64,000 bases of DNA from Pseudomonadales bacterium (GTDB taxonomy: Bacteria > Pseudomonadota > Gammaproteobacteria > Pseudomonadales > Azotimanducaceae). Below are positions 46,088 through 56,028 of the stretch, one piece after another; position 1 is the first letter of the stretch; each line of letters opens with the position of its first letter. A model generated the notes under the pieces. The model was not told the origin of the DNA and ran no database searches. It saw only the letters and a list, made by a program, of their open reading frames with translations. The DNA is taken from contig JAWKZN010000002.1 of the NCBI GenBank assembly GCA_041395945.1, positions 124,001 to 188,000 of the forward strand, in the 5' to 3' direction. The position numbers were made by a program, and so were the translations under genes.

Positions 46088-47993
46088 ATCGCTCAGGAAC
46101 GTCCCGGCGCTGCTGGTCACCCTCATCGCCTTTTGCGCCGCCGGCCCGTCGGCTGCCGAACTGCCTGCGGAAGTGCGTCTCGCGCTGGCAGGCAGAGACT
46201 ATTCAACCGCCATCGACTGGCTGAGCGCCCATACACAGGAGCCTGACGCCGCTTTCGAACTCGGCAAACTTTACCGCCTCGGACAGGGCGTGGACAAAGA
46301 TCCGGACCGCGCCGCGGTGCTTTTCGAATCTGCCGCACGCGCAGGCAACAGCGATGCCCAGTACATGCTCGGTAAGCATCATGAGCGCTGCGGCAACATC
46401 GAAGACGCACGCTACTGGATGCGGGGCGCCGCCGATCTGGATCACAGTCGTGCCCGGGCCTGGCTGGAGCAGAACGCCGCTGTTCCTGCAGCTGATTCCA
46501 ACCGGGAGCTCGATCTGTTCAGCGCGCTGCGCGCCAGCGCCGCGCCACCGGCTACCCTCCCGGCCGGACATTTGGGTCGCCGCGATCAGTTCGGCAGGAC
46601 CGCGCTCATGGAAGCGGTGGAAGCTGATGCACAACCCTGGGTCGAAGCTCTGATCGCCGCAGGTGCCGGGCTCAATGACCAGGATCCGCTCGGCAACACG
46701 CCGCTGCATTTCGCCGTCGGCCAGGGAAATCGATCCGCGGTCGATCTGCTCCTGGCCGCTGGTGCCGATCCCGACGTTGCCGCACAGGATGGGTCGACAC
46801 CCCTGCACCTCGCTGTGGCAGCGGGTGATTCCGGTCTGGTGCAGGTCCTGCTGGCCCATGCAGCCAGCACTGCCCTTCGCAACAACGCAGGCTGGTCTCC
46901 GGCATCCCTGGCGGCGCGCAGTGACGACGGCGAGATCCGTGCGGCCTTTGGTGTATCCCAGCCGACCGGCAACCGGCGCCTCAGTCGACTGGCCGAGACG
47001 GGACAATCTCAGGAAGCGTTTTCAGATTCCGCCCGCCGAGGAGACTGGGAACTCCTGGCCCAGCTGCTGGATCGCGGGGCGGACATCAACGCGACAGATG
47101 CCAGCGGTTATACCGCCCTTGCCCATGCGGTGCGTCACGGCCAGGCTGACACAGTGCAACGGCTGCTCCGCCGGGGCGCGGCCATCGGCACAGGGCTGCC
47201 CGACGGGCAGTCACTGCTGCATATCGCAGCCGCCGCCAGCCAGCCCGAGGCTCTGACTGTAATACTCACGGCAGATTCCCAGGTCGATGCACAGAACAGC
47301 AGCGCTCAAAGCCCACTCATGGTAGCGGTTGTGTCCGGCTGTCAGCGCTGTGCGGACCTGCTGCTTGCCGCAGGCGCACAGGGCGATGTCCAGGATCTCA
47401 AGGGACAGACGGCGCTCATCGTGGCGCTCAGATATGGCGCTGCCACGACAGCGCTGGATCTGGTCGAACGCGCACGGCATCTCGATCGACGGGATCAGTT
47501 CGGGAGAAACGCACTGTGGTGGGCGGCAAAGACCGGACAGACCGATGCGGTCGAGGCGCTGCTCGCACGCGGCCTCTCCCTCGTGGTGGACGAGGAGGGT
47601 GTGAGTCCTCTGCACCTGGCAGCAGAAGGAGATTACGCGGATATCGCGACCCTGCTGATCCCGCACAGCGACCTGAACGCCCAGTCGGCTTCAGGCAACA
47701 CACCCCTGCTGCGTGCGGCCCAGAACAGATCGGCCTCGGTAACCGAAGTGCTGATCAAAGCAGGTGCGCAGGTTGGAATTCGCAACAATGTCGGGGACAC
47801 GGCCCTGATTGCCGCTGTCCGCGCCGGGGACGTCCGCTGTGCGGAACTGCTGCTGCAGGCTGGTGCCAGTCCGAATATCCGCAATCAGCGTTTCGAAAGC
47901 GCACTGTCTCTCATCAAACAACGCGATGACCCCGAGTGGCGGGCATTGCTGAAACTGGCTGATTCGGGATTGCTCAGTCTGCTCAAGGGTTGA
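46074..47993 (+). CDS. Exported Sel1/ankyrin-repeat protein
   Basis: A 639-residue protein with a signal-like N-terminus (ALLVTLIAFCAAGPSAAE). A Sel1-type repeat pair is near 55-105 (AAFELGKLYRLGQGVDKDPD). About a dozen ankyrin repeats span ~165-630, for example GNTPLHFAVGQGNRSAVDLL and DGSTPLHLAVAAGDSGLVQV. The start overlaps the oxidoreductase by 14 bases, so the two are probably co-expressed. It likely acts as a periplasmic protein-binding scaffold; its partner cannot be read from sequence. Confidence 0.88.
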   Translation: MVLPESLRNVPALLVTLIAFCAAGPSAAELPAEVRLALAGRDYSTAIDWLSAHTQEPDAAFELGKLYRLGQGVDKDPDRAAVLFESAARAGNSDAQYMLGKHHERCGNIEDARYWMRGAADLDHSRARAWLEQNAAVPAADSNRELDLFSALRASAAPPATLPAGHLGRRDQFGRTALMEAVEADAQPWVEALIAAGAGLNDQDPLGNTPLHFAVGQGNRSAVDLLLAAGADPDVAAQDGSTPLHLAVAAGDSGLVQVLLAHAASTALRNNAGWSPASLAARSDDGEIRAAFGVSQPTGNRRLSRLAETGQSQEAFSDSARRGDWELLAQLLDRGADINATDASGYTALAHAVRHGQADTVQRLLRRGAAIGTGLPDGQSLLHIAAAASQPEALTVILTADSQVDAQNSSAQSPLMVAVVSGCQRCADLLLAAGAQGDVQDLKGQTALIVALRYGAATTALDLVERARHLDRRDQFGRNALWWAAKTGQTDAVEALLARGLSLVVDEEGVSPLHLAAEGDYADIATLLIPHSDLNAQSASGNTPLLRAAQNRSASVTEVLIKAGAQVGIRNNVGDTALIAAVRAGDVRCAELLLQAGASPNIRNQRFESALSLIKQRDDPEWRALLKLADSGLLSLLKG

Positions 47994-48008
47994 AGACCCT
48001 GTGCACAG

Positions 48009-49409
48009 TCAGGGCACCGCTGTTCCGGAATCCCTGTCTGTGCGGCGCCCCGAAGCCAGGGCCGCCTGCACCGCAGCAGCCACCGCCAGCAGGGACCGAT
48101 CAGACCCGCCGGTCCCGGCCAGGGTCAGACCGACCGGCGCGGTACCCGGTTCCTGTATGGGGATCGAGATCGCGCAGCCATCGAGAAAGTTGAACACGCT
48201 GGGATTGCGCAGCAGCAGCAGATTCAGTCGCACATAGTCTTCGTCTGCGGTGAATGCATCGAGGGGTGGCGCAACAATGGGCAGCGTCGGCGAAAGCAGG
48301 GCATCAAAACCCTGCATCGCCCGCTCGAATCCGTCGATCATGGACTTCCGCTGTGCGAGCAGCTGAATGTAATCGGCGGCTGATTGTGACGCACCCCTGG
48401 CAATGCGCCCGCCGACCCGGGGGTCATAGACTTCCGGGTGTGCGCCGATCTGTGTGCGGTGATGGGCAAATGCTTCGGCGGCGGCGATGCCGCCTGCCGA
48501 ATTGAGCTCCGGAAGTCGCGCCAGTTCCGGCAGTTCAATCGACACGAGATGCACTCCGGCACTCTGCAGACGCCCCAGAGCGCGTTCGTAAGCCTGTGCC
48601 ACCTGGGGGTCCAGATCGGCGGTCACATAGTTGTCGAGCACGGCGAGGCGCAGACCGGTGAGATGCCGGAATGCGGCAGGCTGGCCGGTTCCACCCGCGA
48701 GCAGGTCATCGAGGATCGCGCAGCACTGCACACTGGCGGCCAGGGGTCCAACCGAGTCGAGGCTCGGGGCTAAGGGATAGACGCCCTCCCGCGGCACCCT
48801 GGACGCTGTCGGTTTGAAGCCGCTGATGCCACACAGCGCCGCGGGAATCCTGCAGGATCCTCCGGTATCCGTACCGATGGCGGCAGCCGCCATGCCATCG
48901 GTGACCGATACCGCCGCGCCTGAGGAAGAACCGCCCGGTATTCGACCGGTGGCCCGATCGAAGGGGTTGCGGGGGGTGTCGTAATGCGGGTTGATGCCCA
49001 CACCGGAGAAGGCGAATTCCGTCATGTTGGTGCGGCCGATCAGCACCAGACCCGCGCGCCGCAGGCGGGCCACTGCCGGACAGTCCGCCGCTGCAGGTGC
49101 TGCTTGCGCAAGCAGTTTCGAACCGGCCCGGGTGATCTGCCCGCGGACATCGAAGAGGTCCTTCACAGAAATCGGAATCCCGCAGAAAGCGGAAGGCGGG
49201 GCACCCCTGCGACGCAGTTCGTCCATGGCCTCCGCCTGCTGCAGTGCTCCAGCCGCATCCAGTTGAAGGAATACCCGTGCACCCTCCCCATCCACATCCG
49301 TCGCCCGGGCCAGGCAGGCTGCCACCAGCTCGCGGGAGGTGATCGCCCCACCGGCAAGGGCCGCACTCAACTGGCGCAGGGTCTGCAGTGTTGTCCGTTC
49401 CGCAACCAT
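48009..49409 (-). CDS. Amidase-signature enzyme
   Basis: A 466-residue cytoplasmic-type amidase. The catalytic Lys is in FCGIPISVKDLFDVRG, the Ser motif is GRIPGGSSSGAAVSV, and GTDTGGSCRIPAALCGISG carries the cis-Ser and Ser nucleophile. It has no signal peptide. The ATG at 49409 (MVAERTTLQTLRQ) avoids overlap with the upstream transporter; a start at 49427 is possible. With the adjacent peptide transporter it may process an imported amide, but this is weak inference. Confidence 0.87.
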   Translation of the reverse strand: MVAERTTLQTLRQLSAALAGGAITSRELVAACLARATDVDGEGARVFLQLDAAGALQQAEAMDELRRRGAPPSAFCGIPISVKDLFDVRGQITRAGSKLLAQAAPAAADCPAVARLRRAGLVLIGRTNMTEFAFSGVGINPHYDTPRNPFDRATGRIPGGSSSGAAVSVTDGMAAAAIGTDTGGSCRIPAALCGISGFKPTASRVPREGVYPLAPSLDSVGPLAASVQCCAILDDLLAGGTGQPAAFRHLTGLRLAVLDNYVTADLDPQVAQAYERALGRLQSAGVHLVSIELPELARLPELNSAGGIAAAEAFAHHRTQIGAHPEVYDPRVGGRIARGASQSAADYIQLLAQRKSMIDGFERAMQGFDALLSPTLPIVAPPLDAFTADEDYVRLNLLLLRNPSVFNFLDGCAISIPIQEPGTAPVGLTLAGTGGSDRSLLAVAAAVQAALASGRRTDRDSGTAVP

Positions 49410-49413
49410 GATC

Positions 49414-50826
<1,413 letters not shown>

Positions 50827-50947
50827 GCTGCAGATCCACTCCCCTGACACCAGGGGGCGAGCATAGCAGCAGCCTGCTGCACGCCGGTTACCGGTGGCCG
50901 CGGATTTCCGGTTGCCCGACTTCACCCGGCGCGGTTAGCATTGGCCC

Positions 50948-51022
50948 ATGTCATCCCGCACGCATCTTCTGTTCCGTAGCAGTCCGGCTTCTGCCCGTCG
51001 CTGGTGGGCGCCCGCCCGCTAA
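50948..51022 (+). CDS. trpL: Candidate trp operon leader peptide (24 residues, tandem Trp codons)
   Basis: A short open frame, MSSRTHLLFRSSPASARR then WWAPAR and a TAA stop, has two adjacent TGG codons at 51002-51007. It ends 60 bases before trpG. Tandem Trp codons in a short leader just ahead of trp genes are the hallmark of ribosome-mediated attenuation. An imperfect hairpin at 51001-51037 (CTGGTGGGCG with CGCACCCGCAG) is followed by TTTTCC. No strong ribosome-binding site was seen, so the call is a candidate. Confidence 0.5.
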   Translation: MSSRTHLLFRSSPASARRWWAPAR

Positions 51023-51082
51023 TCTTCGCACCCGCAGTTTTCCATTCCCCCTTTTCTCTACCCGGTGGCGAGGACTTAAGCC

Positions 51083-51661
51083 ATGCTGCTCATGATCGAT
51101 AACTATGACTCCTTCACCTACAACGTGGTGCAGTACCTGGGCGAGCTCGGCGCCGAAGTGGTCGTACACCGCAACGACGAGATCACCCTCGAAGAAATCA
51201 ACGCCCTGGCCCCGACCCGGATCGTCATCTCTCCCGGACCCTGTACGCCGAACGAAGCCGGCATCTCCATGGCGGTGGTGCGACGCTTCGGTCCACGCAT
51301 CCCCCTGCTCGGCATCTGTCTCGGCCATCAGAGCATCGGTCAGGTCTTCGGTGGCAAAGTTGTGCGGGCACGGGATGTCATGCACGGCAAGACGTCGATG
51401 ATTCACCACTCGGATACCGGCGTATTCAGCCGGCTGCCGAATCCCTTCGAAGCCACCCGCTATCATTCGCTGATCGTGGCTGCAGATTCGCTGCCCGACT
51501 GCCTGGAGGTCACTGCCTGGACGGAAACAGACGGGGAGCGTGACGAGATCATGGGGTTCCGACATCGCGACTATCCAATCCAGGGGGTACAGTTTCACCC
51601 GGAATCCATATTCACCCGGGCAGGTCATGACCTGCTGCGGAACTTCCTGCAGTCTGCCTGA
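51083..51661 (+). CDS. trpG: Anthranilate synthase component II TrpG
   Basis: A 192-residue class I glutamine amidotransferase that feeds ammonia to TrpE. The N-terminus MLLMIDNYDSFTYNVVQYL, the nucleophile in LLGICLGHQSIGQVFGG, and the His-Glu part in GVQFHPESIF are conserved. GAGGA lies 12 bases before the ATG. It may also serve as PabA for folate. It heads the trpGDC operon, behind the candidate leader peptide. Confidence 0.96.
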   Translation: MLLMIDNYDSFTYNVVQYLGELGAEVVVHRNDEITLEEINALAPTRIVISPGPCTPNEAGISMAVVRRFGPRIPLLGICLGHQSIGQVFGGKVVRARDVMHGKTSMIHHSDTGVFSRLPNPFEATRYHSLIVAADSLPDCLEVTAWTETDGERDEIMGFRHRDYPIQGVQFHPESIFTRAGHDLLRNFLQSA

Positions 51662-51681
51662 GCGCACCTAAGGAGCATCGG

Positions 51682-52722
51682 ATGGATACTCAATCCACCA
51701 CGGCCATACAGTCCGCCCTGGCACAACTCGCCGAGGGACAGGATCTCAGCCAGGAGCAGACACAGGCGGCATTCCGCGAGGTGATGTCAGGCAGGGCCAC
51801 CGCCGCCCAGATCGGCGGACTGCTGATGGCCCTGCGGGTGAAGGGGGAAACTCCCGCCGAGATTGCCGGGGCGGCCCAGACCATGCGCGAGCTGTCACTG
51901 CGGGTGGCAGTCGAGGTGCCCTACCTTGTCGATACCTGCGGCACGGGCGGCAGCGGCGCCAAGCTCTTCAATATCTCCACGGCGGCCGCCTTTGTCGCCG
52001 CCGCGGCAGGGGCAAAGGTAGCCAAACATGGTAATCGCAGGATGACGAGTGTGAGCGGCAGTGCAGACGTGCTGGAAGCGGCCGGAGTCAATCTGGCCCT
52101 GCAGCCGGAGCAGATCGCGCACTGCATCCGTGAAGTCGGCGTCGGTTTCATGTTCGCCCAGGCACATCACAGCGCCATGCGCTTTGCTGCACCCGTGCGC
52201 CAGGAACTGAAAGTCCGAACGCTGATGAACGTGCTGGGCCCCCTCACCAATCCCGCTGGTGCAAAGTGCCAGGTGATCGGCGTGTTCAGTCCGCAATGGC
52301 AGACCAGGCTCGCCGAAGTACTGAAACTGCTGGGTTCCGAACACGTGCTCATCGTGCACAGCAACGGGCTCGACGAGATTACCCTGAGTCATCCCAGTCG
52401 GGTAGTGGAACTCAAGGCGGGCGTGATCAGCGACTATGAGATCAGCCCGGCAGACTTTTCGATCACATCAACGTCTCATGACGGTCTCTGTGCCGACACG
52501 CCTGAAGCGAGTCTCGCACTGCTCAGGCAGTCACTGAACGAGCCAGACTCCCCTGCGGCGGATATCGTCAGTCTCAACGCCGGCGCGGCCATCTACGCCG
52601 CCGGTGTCGCCACCAGTCTCGGTAACGGTGTGCTCATGGCTCAGGATGCCATCTCGACCGGACTTGCCAGCGAGCGGCTGCAGGAACTGGTGCGCATCAC
52701 CCGACTCATGGGTGAATCGTGA
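51682..52722 (+). CDS. trpD: Anthranilate phosphoribosyltransferase TrpD
   Basis: A 346-residue enzyme joining anthranilate and PRPP. Motifs are MSGRATAAQIGGLLMALRVK, the PRPP loop LVDTCGTGGSGAKLFNISTA, AKHGNRRMTSVSGSADVLEA, and LMNVLGPLTNPAGAKCQVIG, all typical of the family. It follows trpG by 20 bases and overlaps trpC by 4. Confidence 0.97.
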   Translation: MDTQSTTAIQSALAQLAEGQDLSQEQTQAAFREVMSGRATAAQIGGLLMALRVKGETPAEIAGAAQTMRELSLRVAVEVPYLVDTCGTGGSGAKLFNISTAAAFVAAAAGAKVAKHGNRRMTSVSGSADVLEAAGVNLALQPEQIAHCIREVGVGFMFAQAHHSAMRFAAPVRQELKVRTLMNVLGPLTNPAGAKCQVIGVFSPQWQTRLAEVLKLLGSEHVLIVHSNGLDEITLSHPSRVVELKAGVISDYEISPADFSITSTSHDGLCADTPEASLALLRQSLNEPDSPAADIVSLNAGAAIYAAGVATSLGNGVLMAQDAISTGLASERLQELVRITRLMGES

Positions 52723-53507
52723 GCGGAACCATTCTCGATCAGATCATCGAACACAAACGCACCGAGGTCGCTGATCGCAAACAGCGCCGGTCGGCCACCG
52801 AATTACTCGCGGCTGGATTCCCATCCACACCGACACCCTTTACCGGTGCCCTGAAAAATGCGATTTCCCGGGGCGGATCTGCCGTCATCGCTGAAGTGAA
52901 AAAGGCGTCCCCGAGCAGAGGTGTGATCCGCGCCGATTTCGATCCTGTGGAGATTGCCCGCAGTTACTTCGCAGGCGGCGCCAGTGCACTTTCGGTATTG
53001 ACCGATGAGCGGTTCTTTCAGGGACAGGATGATTATCTGCAGGCGGTGAAGGCGACGGTGCCGCTGCCTGTGCTGCGCAAGGATTTCATGATCGATGAGT
53101 ATCAGATCATCGAATCACGCGCGCTCGGTGCGGACTGCGTGCTGCTCATCGTCGCCGCACTCGATGCCGGTACACTCGGTGATTTCTACCGTTGCGCGCG
53201 GCAACTCGATCTGGACGTACTGATCGAGGTACACGATCGCGATGAGCTTGAAATCGCATTGACACTGAACGCGCCGATGATCGGTATCAACAACCGCAAT
53301 CTGAAAACCTTCGAAACCCGCCTGGAGACCACCTGGGATCTGCTCGATGCAGTTCCCGCCGGCACTCTGGTGGTCACGGAGAGCGGCATTCACACACCGG
53401 ATAACGTGACCGCCATGCGTGAACGCGGCGTGCACGCCTTTCTGGTCGGGGAAGCCTTCATGCGCGCCGGGGATCCCGGCACCGCACTGAGAAACCTCTT
53501 CGGCTGA
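52719..53507 (+). CDS. trpC: Indole-3-glycerol-phosphate synthase TrpC
   Basis: A 262-residue TIM-barrel enzyme that closes the indole ring. Motifs are VIAEVKKASPSRGVIRADFD, ALSVLTDERFFQGQDDYLQ, LPVLRKDFMIDEYQIIESRA, MIGINNRNLKTFE and VTESGIHTPDNVTAMRERG. The start is GTG, overlapping the trpD stop (GTGA). It has only the TrpC domain, without fused TrpF. Confidence 0.97.
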   Translation: MSGTILDQIIEHKRTEVADRKQRRSATELLAAGFPSTPTPFTGALKNAISRGGSAVIAEVKKASPSRGVIRADFDPVEIARSYFAGGASALSVLTDERFFQGQDDYLQAVKATVPLPVLRKDFMIDEYQIIESRALGADCVLLIVAALDAGTLGDFYRCARQLDLDVLIEVHDRDELEIALTLNAPMIGINNRNLKTFETRLETTWDLLDAVPAGTLVVTESGIHTPDNVTAMRERGVHAFLVGEAFMRAGDPGTALRNLFG

Positions 53508-53545
53508 ATGATGTGCGGGCCCCGCGGGGCGGCCCATTCATCATT
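53507..53545. terminator. Candidate bidirectional terminator between trpC and crp
   Basis: A two-part stem is visible: AATGATG (53507-53513) with CATCATT (53539-53545) outside, and GGGCC (53517-53521) with GGCCC (53531-53535) inside. The hairpin sits between convergent trpC and crp, and could act for both. It lacks a long T run, so it is moderate evidence only. Confidence 0.45.
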
Positions 53546-53593
53546 TACGCTCACTGCACCCGGGCGGTCCTTCGCCCCGGAGTCGGACAGACC

Positions 53594-54304
53594 TCAGCGG
53601 GTTCCGTACACCACCATGGTCTTGCCCTTCACCGAGACCAGTCCCTGGTCTACCAGTGTCTTCAGCACCCGACCCACCATTTCCCGTGAGCAGCCCACGA
53701 TGCGCCCGATTTCCTGCCGGGTGATCTTGATCTGCATACCATCGGGGTGAGTCATTGCATCGGGCTGACGGGTCAGTTCGAGCAGGGTGCGAGCCACCCG
53801 GCCGGTGACATCCAGAAACGCCAGATCGCTCACCTTCTGGGTGGTGCGCGAAAGACGCTCGGCCATCTGCCGGCCTACCGCGTAAAGCAGATCCGTATGC
53901 TTTTCCGCAAGTTCTCTGAATTTGCTGTAGCTGAGTTCGGCAACTTCGCATTCGATCTTGGCCTTTACCCAGGCCGATCGGGGCGTGTCGTCGGTGAACA
54001 GCGGCATCTCTCCGAAAAAGTCGCCTTTATTCAGGTAGGAGACGATGATCTCGCGACCGGATTCATCTTCCACCAGAACCGTGACCGATCCTTTGAGGAT
54101 GTAGTAAATGGAATCGCTCTTGTCGCCTGCGTAAATCAGCGTACTCTTCGCTGGATACTTGCGACGGTGAGCGGCTGCCAGAAATGCGTCCAGATGAGAA
54201 TTCTCCTCCGGTGCATTGACCTGGAAACCTTTGGCGGCCAGTGGTCGTCCCGGAGTCATTCCGGTTACTGGCGAAGACTTTGGCGAACTTTTCGTAGCAA
54301 GCAT
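53594..54304 (-). CDS. vfr: cAMP receptor protein, Crp/Vfr type
   Basis: A 236-residue Crp-family regulator. The cAMP pocket has SIYYILKGSVTVLVEDESGR and GDFFGEMPLFTDDTPRSAWV, including the conserved GE..L...RSA residues. The C-terminal winged helix has ITRQEIGRIVGCSREMVGRV. The start MLATKSSPKSSPVTG gives ~20 residues more at the N-terminus than the usual ~214-residue Vfr; a longer frame to 54397 is not supported. Placement next to trpGDC matches pseudomonads and supports Vfr rather than enteric Crp. Confidence 0.92.
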   Translation of the reverse strand: MLATKSSPKSSPVTGMTPGRPLAAKGFQVNAPEENSHLDAFLAAAHRRKYPAKSTLIYAGDKSDSIYYILKGSVTVLVEDESGREIIVSYLNKGDFFGEMPLFTDDTPRSAWVKAKIECEVAELSYSKFRELAEKHTDLLYAVGRQMAERLSRTTQKVSDLAFLDVTGRVARTLLELTRQPDAMTHPDGMQIKITRQEIGRIVGCSREMVGRVLKTLVDQGLVSVKGKTMVVYGTR

Positions 54305-54476
54305 TTGTAAACGCTCCTTCGTGACATCTTGCACGATTGATACTTGCACAGGGATTGCAGTCAGTGTGAGAACTGGTCGACAAACGGTACAGTTCACAGT
54401 TCGGACGGTCGCAGTTCTCTCAGAAAGACCTTAGAGAGTCACGCCAATACAAACCTATGCATCGGAATTGCCGCTC

Positions 54477-54908
54477 GTGTACGCAAAAATACAATGGATA
54501 GATAAGGTTCATTTCAGGGCCCGGGCGGACTCCGGTCATGACGTGCTGATGGATGGACCGGAAAGCAGTGGCGGCAGCAATCGCGGCAGCCGCCCGATGG
54601 AACTGGTGCTGATCGGGCTGGGCGGATGCGCCTCCTACGATGTCGTCACCATCCTGGAAAAATCGCGTCAGAAAATCGCCGGTTGTGTGACCGAACTCAC
54701 GGCCGAGCGCGCCAGCACCATTCCCCAGGTCTTCGAAACCATCCACCTGCACTTCGTGGTGACCGGTAACGGCCTGGATCCGGAAAAGGTGGCCAGGGCA
54801 GTCTCACTGTCAGCGGACAAGTACTGCTCCGCGTCACGGATGCTCGAAAAAGGCGGGGTAAAGATCTCCCACGATTTCGAAGTCCGGGACGCTCCTCAGA
54901 TCTCGTAG
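54477..54908 (+). CDS. OsmC family peroxiredoxin-like protein
   Basis: A 143-residue OsmC-fold protein. The two conserved cysteines are in GLGGCASYDVV and ADKYCSASRMLEKGG. PMELVLIGLGGC and HFVVTGNGLDPEKVARAV are typical. The GTG at 54477 is preferred because GGA lies ~10 bases upstream; a TTG at 54468 is in frame. OsmC proteins reduce organic hydroperoxides or bind small molecules. It sits between vfr and coq7, as in pseudomonads. Confidence 0.9.
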   Translation: MYAKIQWIDKVHFRARADSGHDVLMDGPESSGGSNRGSRPMELVLIGLGGCASYDVVTILEKSRQKIAGCVTELTAERASTIPQVFETIHLHFVVTGNGLDPEKVARAVSLSADKYCSASRMLEKGGVKISHDFEVRDAPQIS

Positions 54909-55522
54909 GTAGTCCGGGTCATGACCCGGGACGCCAGCGACATGGCATCTTTCACAGGCCGGGGAAATTCCACACCACCGGCTGCAAGTGCCGCTGCACC
55001 ATGCCTGGCCTCATCGCTGTGCATCTGTTCAATGATGCGCCGGCTGCGCTCATCCTGACTCGGCAGAGATTCCAGATGGGACTCGAGGTGCCGACAGACC
55101 TGGTCTTCCGTGGCCTCCACAAAACCGAGGCTGACCCGATCCCCCATCAGCCCTGTGGCTGCCCCCAGCGCATAGGAGGCGGCATAGAACAGCGGATTGA
55201 GCACGCTGGGGCGGCTGCCGAGTTCCTCGAGACGCTCTTCGCACCAGGCCAGATGATCCGTTTCCTCCCGTGCTGCAGCCAGCAGAGCCTCCCGGGTGTG
55301 CGAATCCCTTGCAGTCAGTGCCTGACCCTCATAGAGCGCCTGAGCACAGATCTCCCCGGCGTGATTGACCCGCATCAGTCCGGCAGCGTGACGCTCTTCT
55401 TCCTCGCTGAGCGAGCCATCCCGGACATCCAGCCCCGGATTCGGTCGCTCGGCTGCTACGGCTCCGGTCAGGGTACGCAGCGCGCCGTCCACGCCGCGAA
55501 TCAGATCATCGACGAATGACAT
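54896..55522 (-). CDS. coq7: Ubiquinone biosynthesis di-iron hydroxylase Coq7
   Basis: A 208-residue di-iron monooxygenase hydroxylating the benzoquinone ring in ubiquinone synthesis. Metal ligands are visible in MRVNHAGEICAQALYEGQ, REETDHLAWCEERLEELG, EDQVCRHLESHLESL and MHSDEARHGAAALA. It points to aerobic ubiquinone-based respiration. It overlaps the OsmC gene convergently by 13 bases, and its start shares one base with the HIT gene stop. Confidence 0.95.
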   Translation of the reverse strand: MSFVDDLIRGVDGALRTLTGAVAAERPNPGLDVRDGSLSEEEERHAAGLMRVNHAGEICAQALYEGQALTARDSHTREALLAAAREETDHLAWCEERLEELGSRPSVLNPLFYAASYALGAATGLMGDRVSLGFVEATEDQVCRHLESHLESLPSQDERSRRIIEQMHSDEARHGAAALAAGGVEFPRPVKDAMSLASRVMTRTTYEI

Positions 55523-55866
55523 CAGCCAAGTGCCTTCAACTGACGACCACCCAGCAGGTGCAGGTGGATGTGGTAGACCGTCTGGCCACCTTCAGCATTG
55601 CAGTTGAAAATCAGACGATAACCGCTTTCTGCGATGCCCTTCTCGACCGCGAGTGCTTTCGCCCGCAAAATCAGCCCACCCGGCACATCGATGTCTGCAA
55701 CGGTTAAGTCGTTCACTGTTGCGAAGTGTTTTTTCGGAATAATGAGCAGGTGTGTCGGCGCCTGAGGGCTGATGTCGTTGAAAGCGATGAAACCGTCGTC
55801 TTCGAAGACGATGTCGGCAGGCAGCTCCCGATTGACGATCTTGCAGAACAGGCAATCTGTGCTCAT
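55522..55866 (-). CDS. HIT family hydrolase (HinT-like)
   Basis: A 114-residue histidine-triad protein. The active site HIHLHLLGGRQLKALG is at the C-terminus. The N-terminus DCLFCKIVNRELPADIVFED and LIIPKKHFATVNDL match HinT, which cleaves purine nucleoside phosphoramidates. It is directly upstream of coq7 on the same strand. Confidence 0.94.
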   Translation of the reverse strand: MSTDCLFCKIVNRELPADIVFEDDGFIAFNDISPQAPTHLLIIPKKHFATVNDLTVADIDVPGGLILRAKALAVEKGIAESGYRLIFNCNAEGGQTVYHIHLHLLGGRQLKALG

Positions 55867-56028
55867 TGACTCGAGGCTCCGTCACACTCTGGTTAGGATG
55901 CGTAGGGCAGGAACTTTACCCCAACGACTACGGGGCGCAACAGGCACGGCAGACGCGGCTGGTGCAACAACGGGCGTCCGGACTTACGGGTTCCGGCAGA
56001 AATTTCAGAGCGGATCGGGTCGCAACGG

